From positions 897,557 through 961,556 of the forward strand of contig NZ_RCZG01000001.1 in assembly GCF_006439015.1 (NCBI RefSeq): a stretch of 64,000 bases of DNA. Direction: 5' to 3'. A model generated the notes under the pieces. The model made no database searches. It saw nothing but the letters and a program-made list of their open reading frames with translations, and was not told where the DNA came from. Shown one piece after another: positions 48,176-57,223 of this stretch (its first letter is position 1; each line of letters opens with the position of its first letter). The DNA is from Mycolicibacterium hodleri (GTDB lineage Bacteria > Actinomycetota > Actinomycetes > Mycobacteriales > Mycobacteriaceae). The position numbers and the translations under genes are program-made.

Positions 48176-49348
48176 CTAGTCCTCGTCGAGACGCTCCGCT
48201 TCCTCGACCACGATTGCCCGGTAGTCGTCGGCCACGTGGTCGATGGCCGCCAGCGCCTCAGCGGTCAGTTCCTGCCGAATCCCGCTCTCGGCGTGGGCGA
48301 ACGGTACGAAGGAGCGCAGCAGTTCGGGGAGGTCCAGTTGCTGCGCTAGCGGGATGTCGTCGTGATGAGCGACGGCCATGCTGAGAAGCTGCCGAAGCCG
48401 GGCCGCACTCCACCGGAGGGGATCACCGGTCCCCTCATCGATGCCGAGTTCCAGCAACTCGCGATGATGAACGTCGTCGAATGGAACCCCCATCGGTGAG
48501 GTGAAGAACCTATCGAGCAGTGCCCCTGGCTGCACCGAATCTCGTTGCGACACATGGATGGGAGAGCTGTCGAGCGGCATCAGCCGGATGAGCCATTGCA
48601 CCAGCGGTCGGCTACTCGGCCACGTATCCGATTCCTCGAACAGTGGCATCGTCAGTTGCTGCGCGAGCGCATCCTGCAATCTCACGCGTGCATCGGCCGG
48701 GTCACACTCCGCAAAGCTGGTGTCGGGATCGGTATTGCTCGCTTTGGCGACGGCGACCACCGTGTCGATCGTCTCCGGCACGAAGAACGCGTCCTTGACC
48801 TCCGACATCTCAAGATGGTCGATGAAGACCGCACACGTCAGTTCCTGCCCGTCGGCCAGCCGAACACCGAGTAGCAGTTCCTCGCCGTCACCGAGAACGT
48901 GCGACATCCGCATCACCTGGTGGACGCTGGTCTGCGCGAGCCCCGCGAGCCACGGCGGAAGGCCTTCGCCGCGGGCGTCGACCTCGTGTCGGCACCTGTC
49001 CCTCAGCTCGTCATCGTCGATCACGAATTGGCTGAGCACCGCTAGTAGCGCAGTGGTTTCCGGGACGCGCACGTCGATGAACGCACTCACGAGTTCGTCG
49101 AGGCTGGGCGGATCCTCCGTCTCGGGTGGCCGCAGTAGTGCCGGTGGCGGGACCGTGGCCATGATCAGCATGCTCACCAGACCCAGTAGATCCATCGGTT
49201 GTCCGCCGTTGAGCGCCTCGCGCACTTCGTCGACCAAGGGGGCTTCTTCGAGCAACACCGGTTCAGCGACCCGCCCGCGCCGGGCCTTCCTACGCCTAGC
49301 CTCACGTCTCGTCTGCTTGGCTGCGCTTCGCTTACGTCCGTCGGCCAT
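48176..49348 (-). CDS. Hypothetical protein, 390 residues
   Basis: From ATG 49348 the protein starts with a strongly basic tail (RKRSAAKQTRREARRRKARR), typical of nucleic-acid or ribosome contact, then has about 340 residues of mixed alpha/beta, acid-rich sequence with no transmembrane helix or signal. Leu-rich helices and an SPMGVPFDDVHHRELLELG segment stand out, yet I recognise no domain. Codon use is that of a real gene. The frame continues upstream to 49516 without support. Confidence 0.65.
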   Translation of the reverse strand: MADGRKRSAAKQTRREARRRKARRGRVAEPVLLEEAPLVDEVREALNGGQPMDLLGLVSMLIMATVPPPALLRPPETEDPPSLDELVSAFIDVRVPETTALLAVLSQFVIDDDELRDRCRHEVDARGEGLPPWLAGLAQTSVHQVMRMSHVLGDGEELLLGVRLADGQELTCAVFIDHLEMSEVKDAFFVPETIDTVVAVAKASNTDPDTSFAECDPADARVRLQDALAQQLTMPLFEESDTWPSSRPLVQWLIRLMPLDSSPIHVSQRDSVQPGALLDRFFTSPMGVPFDDVHHRELLELGIDEGTGDPLRWSAARLRQLLSMAVAHHDDIPLAQQLDLPELLRSFVPFAHAESGIRQELTAEALAAIDHVADDYRAIVVEEAERLDED

Positions 49349-49478
49349 GGCCGGGACCATACCTGGACGCTCGATGCCTCGATGCGAAGCGTTCCGGCGA
49401 GATGGCGCCATCACTAGGCCCGACGTCTCCCCATGCAAGGCAGTTACGCCCTTGACTCGAAACCGCTTTCGGTACCAA

Positions 49479-49670
49479 CGTGTCGGGCGGACCCACCTCG
49501 TCGACGTCGAATGCACCTACGAACCGACTCGCGCACAATTCCGTTCGGCGGGTCGCCTCGCCTGCGAGCTACCCGACCCCACCGCGGTCTACCCGACACA
49601 CGCGTTCGGCAGCTTCTGCTCCACGGGGTCGGCCAAGGGCGGCGACGGCCCCACCCTCGGTGAGCAGACG
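49479..49670 (+). pseudogene. Relic of an MBL-fold sulfur dioxygenase/rhodanese-type hydrolase
   Basis: Translation in one frame gives GRTHLVDVECTYEP, AQFRSAGRLACELPDPTAVY and PTHAFGSFCSTGSAKGGDG. This matches the later half of MBL-fold hydrolases of the persulfide-dioxygenase/rhodanese group, where the family reads GRTDLL, ELPD-x-VxPTHGFGSFC. The N-terminal half with the HxHxDH site is missing and the frame lacks a start, so only a fragment remains. It runs into the next relic in another frame. Confidence 0.6.
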
Positions 49671-49674
49671 AGCG

Positions 49675-49824
49675 ATGCTGCTCGCCGAATTCGACGACCC
49701 GATGAAGCCGACGCCGTCGATTCCGCTGATCGACACCACCCACGAGCGCCGCGACATGTGGTACCTCAAGCGCTACGGCCTGCCCGCGATGTACTGGAAT
49801 CTGATTCTCGCCGGCCGGGCCTGA
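49675..49824 (+). pseudogene. Relic of a sulfide:quinone oxidoreductase C-terminus
   Basis: The frame reads AMLLAEFDDPMKPTPSIPL and RRDMWYLKRYGLPAMYWNLI before a stop. This is the C-terminal tail of FAD-dependent sulfide:quinone reductases (family pattern LAEF-x-KPxPTFP, RxMWxLKxYGLPxxYWN). About 50 codons survive; the FAD domains are absent. It follows directly, in a different frame, the relic of an MBL sulfur hydrolase, its usual neighbour. Confidence 0.65.
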
Positions 49825-49962
49825 GCGGCACCGCCGTACTCGGTGACCAACGGATCGCGCAGTGGGGGACCAACGACTCGCGTGCGGAAGGCGTCGCGCC
49901 CAATAGCGTCGGTTGAGGGCACATCATCGTTCGGATCCCACGTGCCCCACGAAAGGCAGGAC

Positions 49963-50595
49963 ATGACAATGCATCTCGGCGACGACGCACCGGATTTCAC
50001 GGCGGACACCACTCGGGGAGTCATCAACTTTTACGATTGGCTCGGCGACAGCTGGGGCGTCTTGTTCAGCCACCCCGGCGACTTCACCCCCGTATGCACC
50101 ACCGAGCTCGGAACCGTCGCCCGACTCAAGGGTGAATTCGATCGGCGCAACACCAAAGTCATCGGACTCTCTGTTGATTCCGTCGAATCCCATGAGAAAT
50201 GGGAGCATGACATCGGCGAGACCCAGGGCACGGAAGTGAACTTTCCGATGATTGCCGACACCGACCACAAGGTATCGGTGCTCTACGACATGATCCATCC
50301 CAATGCCAGCGAAACCAGCACCATCCGCTCGGTGTTCGTGATCAGCCCCGACAAGAAGATCAGCCTTAACCTGACCTACCCCCTCGCCACCGGACGCAAC
50401 TTCCCCGAGATCCTGCGTGCCATCGACAGCCTCCGGCTCACCGCGGCAGAGCCGGTGGCCACACCGGCTGATTGGCGGCCGGGTGACGACGTGATCATCG
50501 GCCTCGGAGTGTCTGATAGCGATGCTGCACAACACTTTCCGGGCTACCGGACCATTAAGCCCTATCTACGGTTCACTCAAGATCCGACTGCCTAG
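49963..50595 (+). CDS. 1-Cys peroxiredoxin (Prx6 type)
   Basis: The 210-residue enzyme has the peroxidatic motif SHPGDFTPVCTTELG with Cys45, and GLSVDSVESHEKW near residue 68, typical of 1-Cys Prx6 peroxiredoxins. The C-terminal domain (WRPGDDVIIGLGVSD) is also present, and there is no resolving Cys. It reduces H2O2 and organic peroxides, with mycothiol or another thiol as reductant. The ATG at 49963 follows GAAAGGCAGG; the frame upstream covers the decayed sulfide genes and is not part of it. Confidence 0.93.
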   Translation: MTMHLGDDAPDFTADTTRGVINFYDWLGDSWGVLFSHPGDFTPVCTTELGTVARLKGEFDRRNTKVIGLSVDSVESHEKWEHDIGETQGTEVNFPMIADTDHKVSVLYDMIHPNASETSTIRSVFVISPDKKISLNLTYPLATGRNFPEILRAIDSLRLTAAEPVATPADWRPGDDVIIGLGVSDSDAAQHFPGYRTIKPYLRFTQDPTA

Positions 50596-50801
50596 GCGCT
50601 CGACGAAACGCCATCAGCGTCGGGAGCCTGCGCACGCTGTGGCGTTGCCAATCCCCCGACTCCGCGCCGCGCCGCGTCCGACGGTTCCGCGTCGCACCTA
50701 GCGGTACCTCAACCGCGCGGAGGACCCATCCACCTTCGGTGCGGACAAGAGCAGTGAAGCCTCACCGACTGGCGTATCCTCAAAGCCGACTTCGCCGCAG
50801 C

Positions 50802-51794
50802 ATGATGGAGTGGCGGTGTTTCTCGCGACGGGGGTTGCAAGTGAATGCTGATCTCACATCCTCCGATCCCTCGAACTCGGCTCGGCCAGCTTTGCACACC
50901 ATGGTGTTCGACTCACTGCAGGAAATGATTGCCGTAATCGATCAAACCGGCTCAATTGTCGACGTCAATACCGCGTGGATCAAATTTGGGGTCGAGAACG
51001 GGCAGTCGTCCGACTACGCATGGATGGGCAAGAACTATCTCAAAGCCCTGACCGCGTCCCACGCGAACGGCGACGTCCTTGCGGGGGAAGCCGCGAACGG
51101 CATTCTGGCAGTGGTAAACGATCAGCGTGCTTCATTTCTATTCGAATATCCATGCCACAGTCCGGACGAGAAGCGCTGGTTCATGATGATCGTTACCCGT
51201 CTAAAGCCGGATACAATGCGCTTGTTTGCGATCTCTCACCACAATATAACCAAGCGAAAGTTGGCCGAAGAGCAGGCCGAATACCTAGCTATGCACGATT
51301 CATTGACCGGATTGGCCAATCGACGCTGCTTCAATCTGACATTGGGTCGACAATTCCGACGAAGTATGCGCGAGCAAACGCCCATCAGTCTCATTGCCGT
51401 CGATGTCGATCATTTCAAGGACTATAACGACGAATGTGGGCATATCGCCGGAGACGACTGCCTGGCTCAGGTGAGCCAAGCGATGCTGGCGTTTTGTCGA
51501 AGACCCGACGATCTAGCGGCGCGCATCGGCGGCGACGAATTTGCCGTGCTACTGGGAAACACCGACATGGCGTTTTCATGGAGCCTCGCCGAAGCAATCG
51601 TGAGATCCATCGATGACCTCGGGATCGTCTACGGCGATTCGAAGCAGATAACCATCACCGCAGGCGTGGCATCGTTTGTTCCACATCCACTCGATTCGAA
51701 TGACTATCTGCTCCACGAAGCCGATAAAGCGCTGTACCGCGCAAAAGAGGCCGGACGGAATCGGGCAGTGCGCGCAGGCTCCTCTGAGGGCTAG
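50802..51794 (+). CDS. PAS-GGDEF diguanylate cyclase
   Basis: The 330-residue protein has a PAS domain at about 35-155 (MIAVIDQTGSIVDVNTAWIK) and a GGDEF domain with the intact A-site RIGGDEFAVLL and, five residues before it, RPDD, the inhibitory I-site RxxD. It should make c-di-GMP under product feedback. No membrane helix, so it is cytosolic. GTG 50841 after GACGGGGG is an alternative start. The gene's GC content is near 50 percent over long stretches, far below its neighbours. Confidence 0.9.
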   Translation: MMEWRCFSRRGLQVNADLTSSDPSNSARPALHTMVFDSLQEMIAVIDQTGSIVDVNTAWIKFGVENGQSSDYAWMGKNYLKALTASHANGDVLAGEAANGILAVVNDQRASFLFEYPCHSPDEKRWFMMIVTRLKPDTMRLFAISHHNITKRKLAEEQAEYLAMHDSLTGLANRRCFNLTLGRQFRRSMREQTPISLIAVDVDHFKDYNDECGHIAGDDCLAQVSQAMLAFCRRPDDLAARIGGDEFAVLLGNTDMAFSWSLAEAIVRSIDDLGIVYGDSKQITITAGVASFVPHPLDSNDYLLHEADKALYRAKEAGRNRAVRAGSSEG

Positions 51795-51840
51795 GCGCAT
51801 GGCCCACGACGTCAACGCCCATCAGCGCTCAGGCCACGGC

Positions 51841-54432
51841 CTACGCTGAGGCCACGATCCCCACGCCGTCGAACGCCCGACTGATCGCCCCCAACTGCGT
51901 CACGGTGAAGCCCAGTTCGTGGGCCGCATCAAGAACGGCGGCCCGGCCATCGAGGAACGTGGCGCCGGAGCTGAGTCGGAAGAGCGAATGGTAGAAGACC
52001 CGCGACCAGGTCTCCGTCGAGATGCCAGTGGTGGCTGCATCGGTCATCATCTCGTACGCGGCGTGACTGAAGATGGTGCTGTTGACGTGCTCGCCGCCGT
52101 CGTCCCCGGTCCCCGTGTAGCGGGTTGCGTAGTTGTCCCGATCCGGCCCATATTCCGTGCCGAACGACGTCGGATCAGCCAAGTCGCGCAGCGCGCCGCC
52201 CGACCAGTCGCTGTCCTCACCGATCAACCACCGACCCGAATCGGTCTTTCCTTCGATCAGGCTCCCCATGATGTCGGCATAGGCCTCGTTGAGGGCACCG
52301 GCCTCGCCATGGTCGAGGCCGACCGAGCCGCTCTGCCCCAGGGCGTAGGTCACGATGGCATGCGTGTACTCGTGAGCGACGACGTCCACGGCACCCTCGA
52401 GGTTGCTGCCGTTGCCGAACACCAATTGCCGAGTGGCGGGATCCCAGTAGGCGTTGTTGTACTTGCCGATCGAATTCTTGGACGTGTTCCACTCCACGAC
52501 GACCGTGATGGGCGCGCCATTGCCGTCATAGGACGTCACGCCCAACACGGACTGGTAGTAGTCGTACGCCTCGGCAGCGTTGGCCTGACCCGAAACCCCC
52601 GACGTGTCCCAGCCTCCGAACCGACGCTTCTGGATGGGGCCACTGGGTACGTACGGCGTCCCCGTCAAGAATGCGAAGGCAGTGCGATAGGTGGTGATGT
52701 TTCGGGGCAGATCCTGCAGGGTGGCGATCTGCCGGAAGAAGCGCGACACCTGCACGGTGTTGATGGTCCGCACGTGCCCCAGCACGTCGGTGGCCGAGGT
52801 CGAGACCGTGGTCGCGCCCTGCGCGTTGGTCGTCGCTGACATGACGGCGCCCGCATCGGCGCCGTTGGCGTAGACGTAGTAGACGGTGCTCGGCTCGGAA
52901 GGGGCGAGGACTCGCCGAGCTGGCGTGACGGTGACTTGCCATGCCACCCGCGGAGACCCGTTCGGGTCGAACGCGTACACCACCAGCTGAGGGTCGAATC
53001 GCGAGGAGGCGAGCCGTACCCATTGAGCCAGAGGCGAACCCACCCAGGTGGCCGACGTCAGGTATGTCGGCGCGGCGGCTGCTGCGGCCTCGGCCTTCTG
53101 GTCGATCAACGCATCGGGCGTTACGTCGACGCCTGCGAGGTTCCTTAGGTTGTTGAACAGACCCGTCACCGCTCCCCCGGCATCCGTTATCAGGATCGCC
53201 TCGCTGCCGAGCACGGGAATCCCGTCCAGGCTGTCCCGCACGCGATAGACGGTTTCGGAGACGTCGCTGCCCGTCGTGCTGGTGTGGCCGATGTGTTGCA
53301 CGGTGATGTTCGCCGGGTCGGCAAAACCTGCCGCTGCCCCGAGGACGGGGGCCAGCCGATTGAGCAGCTCGGCCGCGTCGACGGCGCTCGCGACCGTCGT
53401 GTCGACGAATCTTCCATCGAGGACGTCAAGGCTTCCATCGGTATTCAGGTTCGCGGCGACGCCGGGGTGCGCGAGCAGGTCCGACAACTCGAGCGGGTCC
53501 GGTGCGACACCGTCCGGCCCGAGCAGCGGCGCGCTGGCTACCGTCGGGTTGGCCGCAGGGCGTCCGCTGGCAAATCGGTCGTTAATTTCGCGCACCATCA
53601 GCCACAACGACTGGACCATTGGGCCGACCGGCCACGCGGGCACGGGCTGGATCGTCTTGCGAGGCCCCAACCCCATCCAGTTCAGCAGGTTGGTGACGAT
53701 CCCGGCCAACGTCGACCGTGCCGCCGCCGCGGGACGGACCGGGGTGACCGCGGCCGTGGTGGTCACCGTCGAGGCAGCGAGTGAGGCCGCCGCGGGCGTC
53801 GCCACCGGAGTGGCGTCGTCGGGAAGTGCCGACACCGAGACCTCGGACTTCAGCGTCTTCGACTCGCTACCCGTCAGGGTTGCCAAGGGCATCAACTCTT
53901 TTGGAGACCTAGCAGGTGTGGGCGTGAACGTGTGGTCGGGCGCCTTCGTCTGCGCTGCTCGACGCATCGTCGACGGTTTGGCGATTGACGTGGCATCCAG
54001 TGCCGACGTCGCTGTCGCGTGGTCCTCCGTGGTATCAGCATCCGATAGGGTGACCGTAGAGCCGGCCAGGCTCTCCAGCGCGGTGTTCGCAGTGGCGACG
54101 CCCCCGTCGGGGCCGTCGTCCTTCTTGGCGCTGATGTTCTGCTGAGCCGACACCGTGGATACCGGCTGCCGTGTGGCCGAGCCGGTGGATCCCCCATCGC
54201 TCGACGATCCGGCGGCGCCATCGTCGGTGGCGACTCCCGGCGCGTCGGTTCCGGCGCCACCGGCGTCCGTGGAGGCACTCGCCGTCTGCGCACTGCCTGC
54301 GGCATCCCCCGAGTCGGCCGCCGCCAGCCCTTGACCAGATGTGATGACGGCGCTCACGCCCAGCGTGGCTGCGCCGATCCGAAGCCACCGTAGCTGTCCC
54401 CTCGCGGCATGCTCACGATCTCTTACGGCCAT
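51841..54432 (-). CDS. Exported thermolysin-like (M4) metallopeptidase
   Basis: The 863-residue protein has a signal peptide ending AAADS near residue 40, then about 230 residues of Ala/Thr/Ser/Asp-rich low complexity, an FTP-like propeptide region, and the M4 catalytic domain. The zinc site VVAHEYTHAIV puts His687, Glu688 and His691 in place, and GALNEAYADIMG gives the third ligand Glu about 20 residues on. The late GGEHVNSTIFSHAAY segment holds the catalytic-region His. The long linker suggests attachment to or passage through the cell wall. GAAGGGGG precedes the start at 54432. Confidence 0.9.
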   Translation of the reverse strand: MAVRDREHAARGQLRWLRIGAATLGVSAVITSGQGLAAADSGDAAGSAQTASASTDAGGAGTDAPGVATDDGAAGSSSDGGSTGSATRQPVSTVSAQQNISAKKDDGPDGGVATANTALESLAGSTVTLSDADTTEDHATATSALDATSIAKPSTMRRAAQTKAPDHTFTPTPARSPKELMPLATLTGSESKTLKSEVSVSALPDDATPVATPAAASLAASTVTTTAAVTPVRPAAAARSTLAGIVTNLLNWMGLGPRKTIQPVPAWPVGPMVQSLWLMVREINDRFASGRPAANPTVASAPLLGPDGVAPDPLELSDLLAHPGVAANLNTDGSLDVLDGRFVDTTVASAVDAAELLNRLAPVLGAAAGFADPANITVQHIGHTSTTGSDVSETVYRVRDSLDGIPVLGSEAILITDAGGAVTGLFNNLRNLAGVDVTPDALIDQKAEAAAAAAPTYLTSATWVGSPLAQWVRLASSRFDPQLVVYAFDPNGSPRVAWQVTVTPARRVLAPSEPSTVYYVYANGADAGAVMSATTNAQGATTVSTSATDVLGHVRTINTVQVSRFFRQIATLQDLPRNITTYRTAFAFLTGTPYVPSGPIQKRRFGGWDTSGVSGQANAAEAYDYYQSVLGVTSYDGNGAPITVVVEWNTSKNSIGKYNNAYWDPATRQLVFGNGSNLEGAVDVVAHEYTHAIVTYALGQSGSVGLDHGEAGALNEAYADIMGSLIEGKTDSGRWLIGEDSDWSGGALRDLADPTSFGTEYGPDRDNYATRYTGTGDDGGEHVNSTIFSHAAYEMMTDAATTGISTETWSRVFYHSLFRLSSGATFLDGRAAVLDAAHELGFTVTQLGAISRAFDGVGIVASA

Positions 54433-54759
54433 CGTCGGCCCCCTTCACCAGCGGTGAATGCACCGCACGTCGACATCCGCGTGGTTGCTGGCGCGAATTC
54501 GCACAGAGCCACAAGTTAGCAACTACCAGCAATCGAATGCGCGATTCGCCGGACTCGAGCAACACCGTAGCAAAATTGACTTGCGGGTCGATGAAAGCAG
54601 ATGGACGTGCCGCTTTCGCCACTAGAGCCCGGTTGGCCGGTCTGACAGCCAGTGAACCAGCCTCTCGGCCAATCTAGATCAGCTAATAGAATGCCATGGC
54701 TGCCGGGCCGTGGCTACGTCGACACCGGGCCGCAGATGGCATCTGCCTTCGGCGGGAGA
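54433..54759. other. Intergenic region upstream of the M4 peptidase gene
   Basis: These 327 bp lie between the 5' end of the peptidase gene and the 3' end of the next minus-strand gene. It is less GC-rich than the genes and probably holds the peptidase promoter. No relic or repeat seen. Confidence 0.5.
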
Positions 54760-55065
54760 TCAGCGCGCCACCCAGCCGTCTACCTCATCCGCGGCCTGCA
54801 GGAGGATCGAAGCAAGTTCGCGCGCCTGGTCACTGTTCAAGCCGTGGAGGTGCCCGACGATCTCAATACTCGCGACGGATTCGATGGATCCATCCGCCCA
54901 CTGATGGCCGGACGCGCCGACGACGATGGTTCTGCCGGCGATTCCGCGCGGCACTCCGAAGAAGGGCCGAGAGGGCATGGGCTGATCGTCTTCCCAGGCA
55001 GCGGCGTGAGCCGCACCGACGGGCATCGGGGCTTCAGGAGCGATTCTGGTGATGGTGCTGGTCAT
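54760..55065 (-). CDS. Small hypothetical protein, 101 residues
   Basis: The product opens TSTITRIAPEAPMPVGAAHA, has a central beta-rich part (GRTIVVGASGHQWADGSIES) and ends with a helix (SDQARELASILLQAADEVD). The composition and short length resemble a family of small mycobacterial cytosolic proteins of unknown role. No signal peptide or helix pair. Start at ATG 55065; no alternative Met upstream in frame. Confidence 0.65.
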   Translation of the reverse strand: MTSTITRIAPEAPMPVGAAHAAAWEDDQPMPSRPFFGVPRGIAGRTIVVGASGHQWADGSIESVASIEIVGHLHGLNSDQARELASILLQAADEVDGWVAR

Positions 55066-55603
55066 GGTGTCCCTTAATCATGTTGGCGAGAAGGTAGTGG
55101 GGGCTTGTCGGCCGAGCGTTACGAGCCCGGTGCCCGGCCGGACGGTCAGTGCCGTTGGCCTCGGTGTGTCTGTAGCGGGGTGCCGCGGGAGATCAGCGCC
55201 GAAGCGCCATGCGGGGTAATGATGTCGGCAGTCCGGCAGTCGTGCAGTTCGTGTCGATTCTCCTGCGTCGGTATGTATTTCGATGATCGACCGGGTGTTC
55301 CGGCGATATCTCCACACTGTCCGATCACACGCGTGAGGTATGTCCGGTGGACGGACCCCGCACGGGATGAACTTCGCGTCCCCCAATCGGAGGACGCCGC
55401 GGTCGACCGGCTTGTCGTTTCCATGCTTTGCACGCGTGATGGGACCTCGGCGGATTTTCGATCCGCGGTTCTCGACAACGCCGGCAGATCAGTGTCAAAC
55501 TCTGCGGCACAATCCTTTTGACGCCCGATCGCAACTAGTCATCACCGGTAGTTGCAACCGCCTTCTGTACATCTCCGCCCGGTATCAGCCGAGCAGGGGG
55601 TGA
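55066..55603. other. 538-bp stretch without a convincing gene
   Basis: Both strands contain open frames of 90-140 codons, the longest on the plus strand at 55105-55521, but these overlap each other, lack ribosome sites and do not show the high third-position GC of neighbouring genes. A C-terminal helix (SEDAAVDRLVVSMLCTRDG) in the plus frame is the only protein-like piece. The region probably includes the promoter for the small gene at 54760-55065. Confidence 0.45.
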
Positions 55604-56452
55604 TCAGAATCCGAAGTACACCGCGGCCATGTCATCGCCACCGTGACCGGCCTCGCTGGCTGCGTCGAACGCGGCGCGGACGCCGTCGACCAGTGCCGTC
55701 GACAATCCCGCGCCGGCAATCGCGTCCCTGATGAGTCCCGTGTCCTTGCGGACCCCGTTGACGCTGAACTGCGGCGCATAGGACGACTCGATGATCGCCG
55801 TGCCCTTCGCCTGCAGGTACGGCGAACCCGCCGCAGCTCCGTCGAAGGCGTCGAGCATCAGCTTCTGATCCAGGCCGAGGCCCTTCGCCAAGGCCAACGA
55901 CTGGCCGACGGCCGCGGCCAGGGAAGCGATCCACGCGTTACAGACCAGTTTGAGCTTGGACGCCGAACCGGGCTGCTCCCCCACCCATATCGTCTTGGCC
56001 GCCATCGCATCGAACGCTGGCTGCACCCGTTCGCGCAGGGCGGGGTCGCCCGAGGCCAACACGACGAGCTTGCCCTGCTCCGCGGGCGCCTTGGTGCCAA
56101 GCACCGGGCAGTCCAAGAATGCGACGCCCTGCTCGGCGGCGACCGCCGCAGTTCGTTCGGCGCCGTCGAGGCCAACGGTCGCGCACTGGACGAATACCGC
56201 GCCGTCCTTCATGGCCGGCAGCACTGTCGCCATCACGTCGAGAGTCGCCGCTGCGTCGAACAGCATCGCCACCACGACGTCGGCGTCGGTGACCGCCTCG
56301 ACTGGATCGTGCGCGACCTCAGCACCATCGTCGGACAGTGGTTCCGCCCGCTCAGCCGTCCGGTTCCACACCACGACGTCGAATCCCTCACGAAGCAGTG
56401 ACTGCGCCATGCCGGCACCCATGGCGCCCGTACCCAAAACTGCGATTCGCAT
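55604..56452 (-). CDS. NAD(P)-dependent beta-hydroxyacid dehydrogenase (HIBADH family)
   Basis: The 282-residue enzyme starts MRIAVLGTGAMGAGMAQSLL with the cofactor motif GxGxMG. It has the substrate-loop region FLDCPVLGTKAPAEQGKL near residue 115 and GSASKLKLVCNAW near residue 165, which holds the catalytic Lys. These are the landmarks of 3-hydroxyisobutyrate/6-phosphogluconate-like dehydrogenases. In-frame codons up to 56536 are not conserved and the ATG at 56452 is preferred. Substrate unknown; stand-alone gene. Confidence 0.9.
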   Translation of the reverse strand: MRIAVLGTGAMGAGMAQSLLREGFDVVVWNRTAERAEPLSDDGAEVAHDPVEAVTDADVVVAMLFDAAATLDVMATVLPAMKDGAVFVQCATVGLDGAERTAAVAAEQGVAFLDCPVLGTKAPAEQGKLVVLASGDPALRERVQPAFDAMAAKTIWVGEQPGSASKLKLVCNAWIASLAAAVGQSLALAKGLGLDQKLMLDAFDGAAAGSPYLQAKGTAIIESSYAPQFSVNGVRKDTGLIRDAIAGAGLSTALVDGVRAAFDAASEAGHGGDDMAAVYFGF

Positions 56453-56575
56453 GACCGCCATTCTGCACGCGACCATGGCCATACAGGCAAGACAATTCTG
56501 CCGTAGCCGGATGTCCGGGCGCCTCTGCCGTTTCACCTACCTGAACGGCCCGTTGACCGTCGAGACGAGGAGCGC

Positions 56576-57223
56576 TCAGCCGCTCCGACCGCCTGGCGAC
56601 TGGTAGAGGTACGGGTAGTGCGCGTCGGCGTCGTCGACGGGTCGTAGATCAGCCGGCGGCTGACCGGTTCGCCAGGCAGCCGGGAGTCGGCAGCCGGTGG
56701 AGTACCCGTAGGCCAGGACGGAGCCGGGATTGTTGATCATCTCGATGGTTGCTCCGTCGTCGGCGATCCAGGAGAAGGTACCTGCGGCCGGAGGGACACC
56801 TGCTGGTGTATTCGGCTTGAAGTTCGCGGCGGTGAGGATCGGGGAGAGTGCTGCGGTGATCTGCTGCCACTGCTGATCGGTGGGGGCAGGCCGAGCGTAG
56901 ATCTTCTCGACGGTCATCGTGTCGCCGATGTTGTGGCCGTAGGGGTCGGTGCAGCCACGGTCGGGCTTGAGTGTCGACGGCCCAACGACGGTCTGTGCCG
57001 AGAACTGCGCGATCGTCGCACGAATCTGGCCGTCGAGCGCGGTGAGCTGCTGTCGGGCAGCTTCCAGGTCGGGCCGGTCGTTGATGATCTTCTGCAGGCG
57101 GTCCAGTTCGCCGTGGTCGGGGGCGGCGTAGGGATTGACCGTGGTGTCCTTTACGCACGACGGCAACGCCACGCTCAGCAGCGCAACGATGACCAGGGCA
57201 AGCATGCGTCGACGCGAGTTCAT
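56576..57223 (-). CDS. LppA/LppV-family lipoprotein
   Basis: The 215-residue product has a lipoprotein signal with lipobox ALPSC (Cys23), a helical segment with DRLQKIINDRPDLEAARQQL, and a C-terminal domain with RGCTDPYGH and STGCRLP, probably a disulfide. This is the layout of LppA, LppB and LppV of M. tuberculosis, where LppV (Rv2796c) also precedes an alpha/beta hydrolase. Function unknown, exported and lipid-anchored. It overlaps the hydrolase gene by 4 nt (ATGA). Confidence 0.85.
   Translation of the reverse strand: MNSRRRMLALVIVALLSVALPSCVKDTTVNPYAAPDHGELDRLQKIINDRPDLEAARQQLTALDGQIRATIAQFSAQTVVGPSTLKPDRGCTDPYGHNIGDTMTVEKIYARPAPTDQQWQQITAALSPILTAANFKPNTPAGVPPAAGTFSWIADDGATIEMINNPGSVLAYGYSTGCRLPAAWRTGQPPADLRPVDDADAHYPYLYQSPGGRSG

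Noticed and set aside
55105..55521. 138-codon plus-strand frame
   Set aside because: No domain, weak codon bias, overlapping frames on the other strand, no ribosome site.
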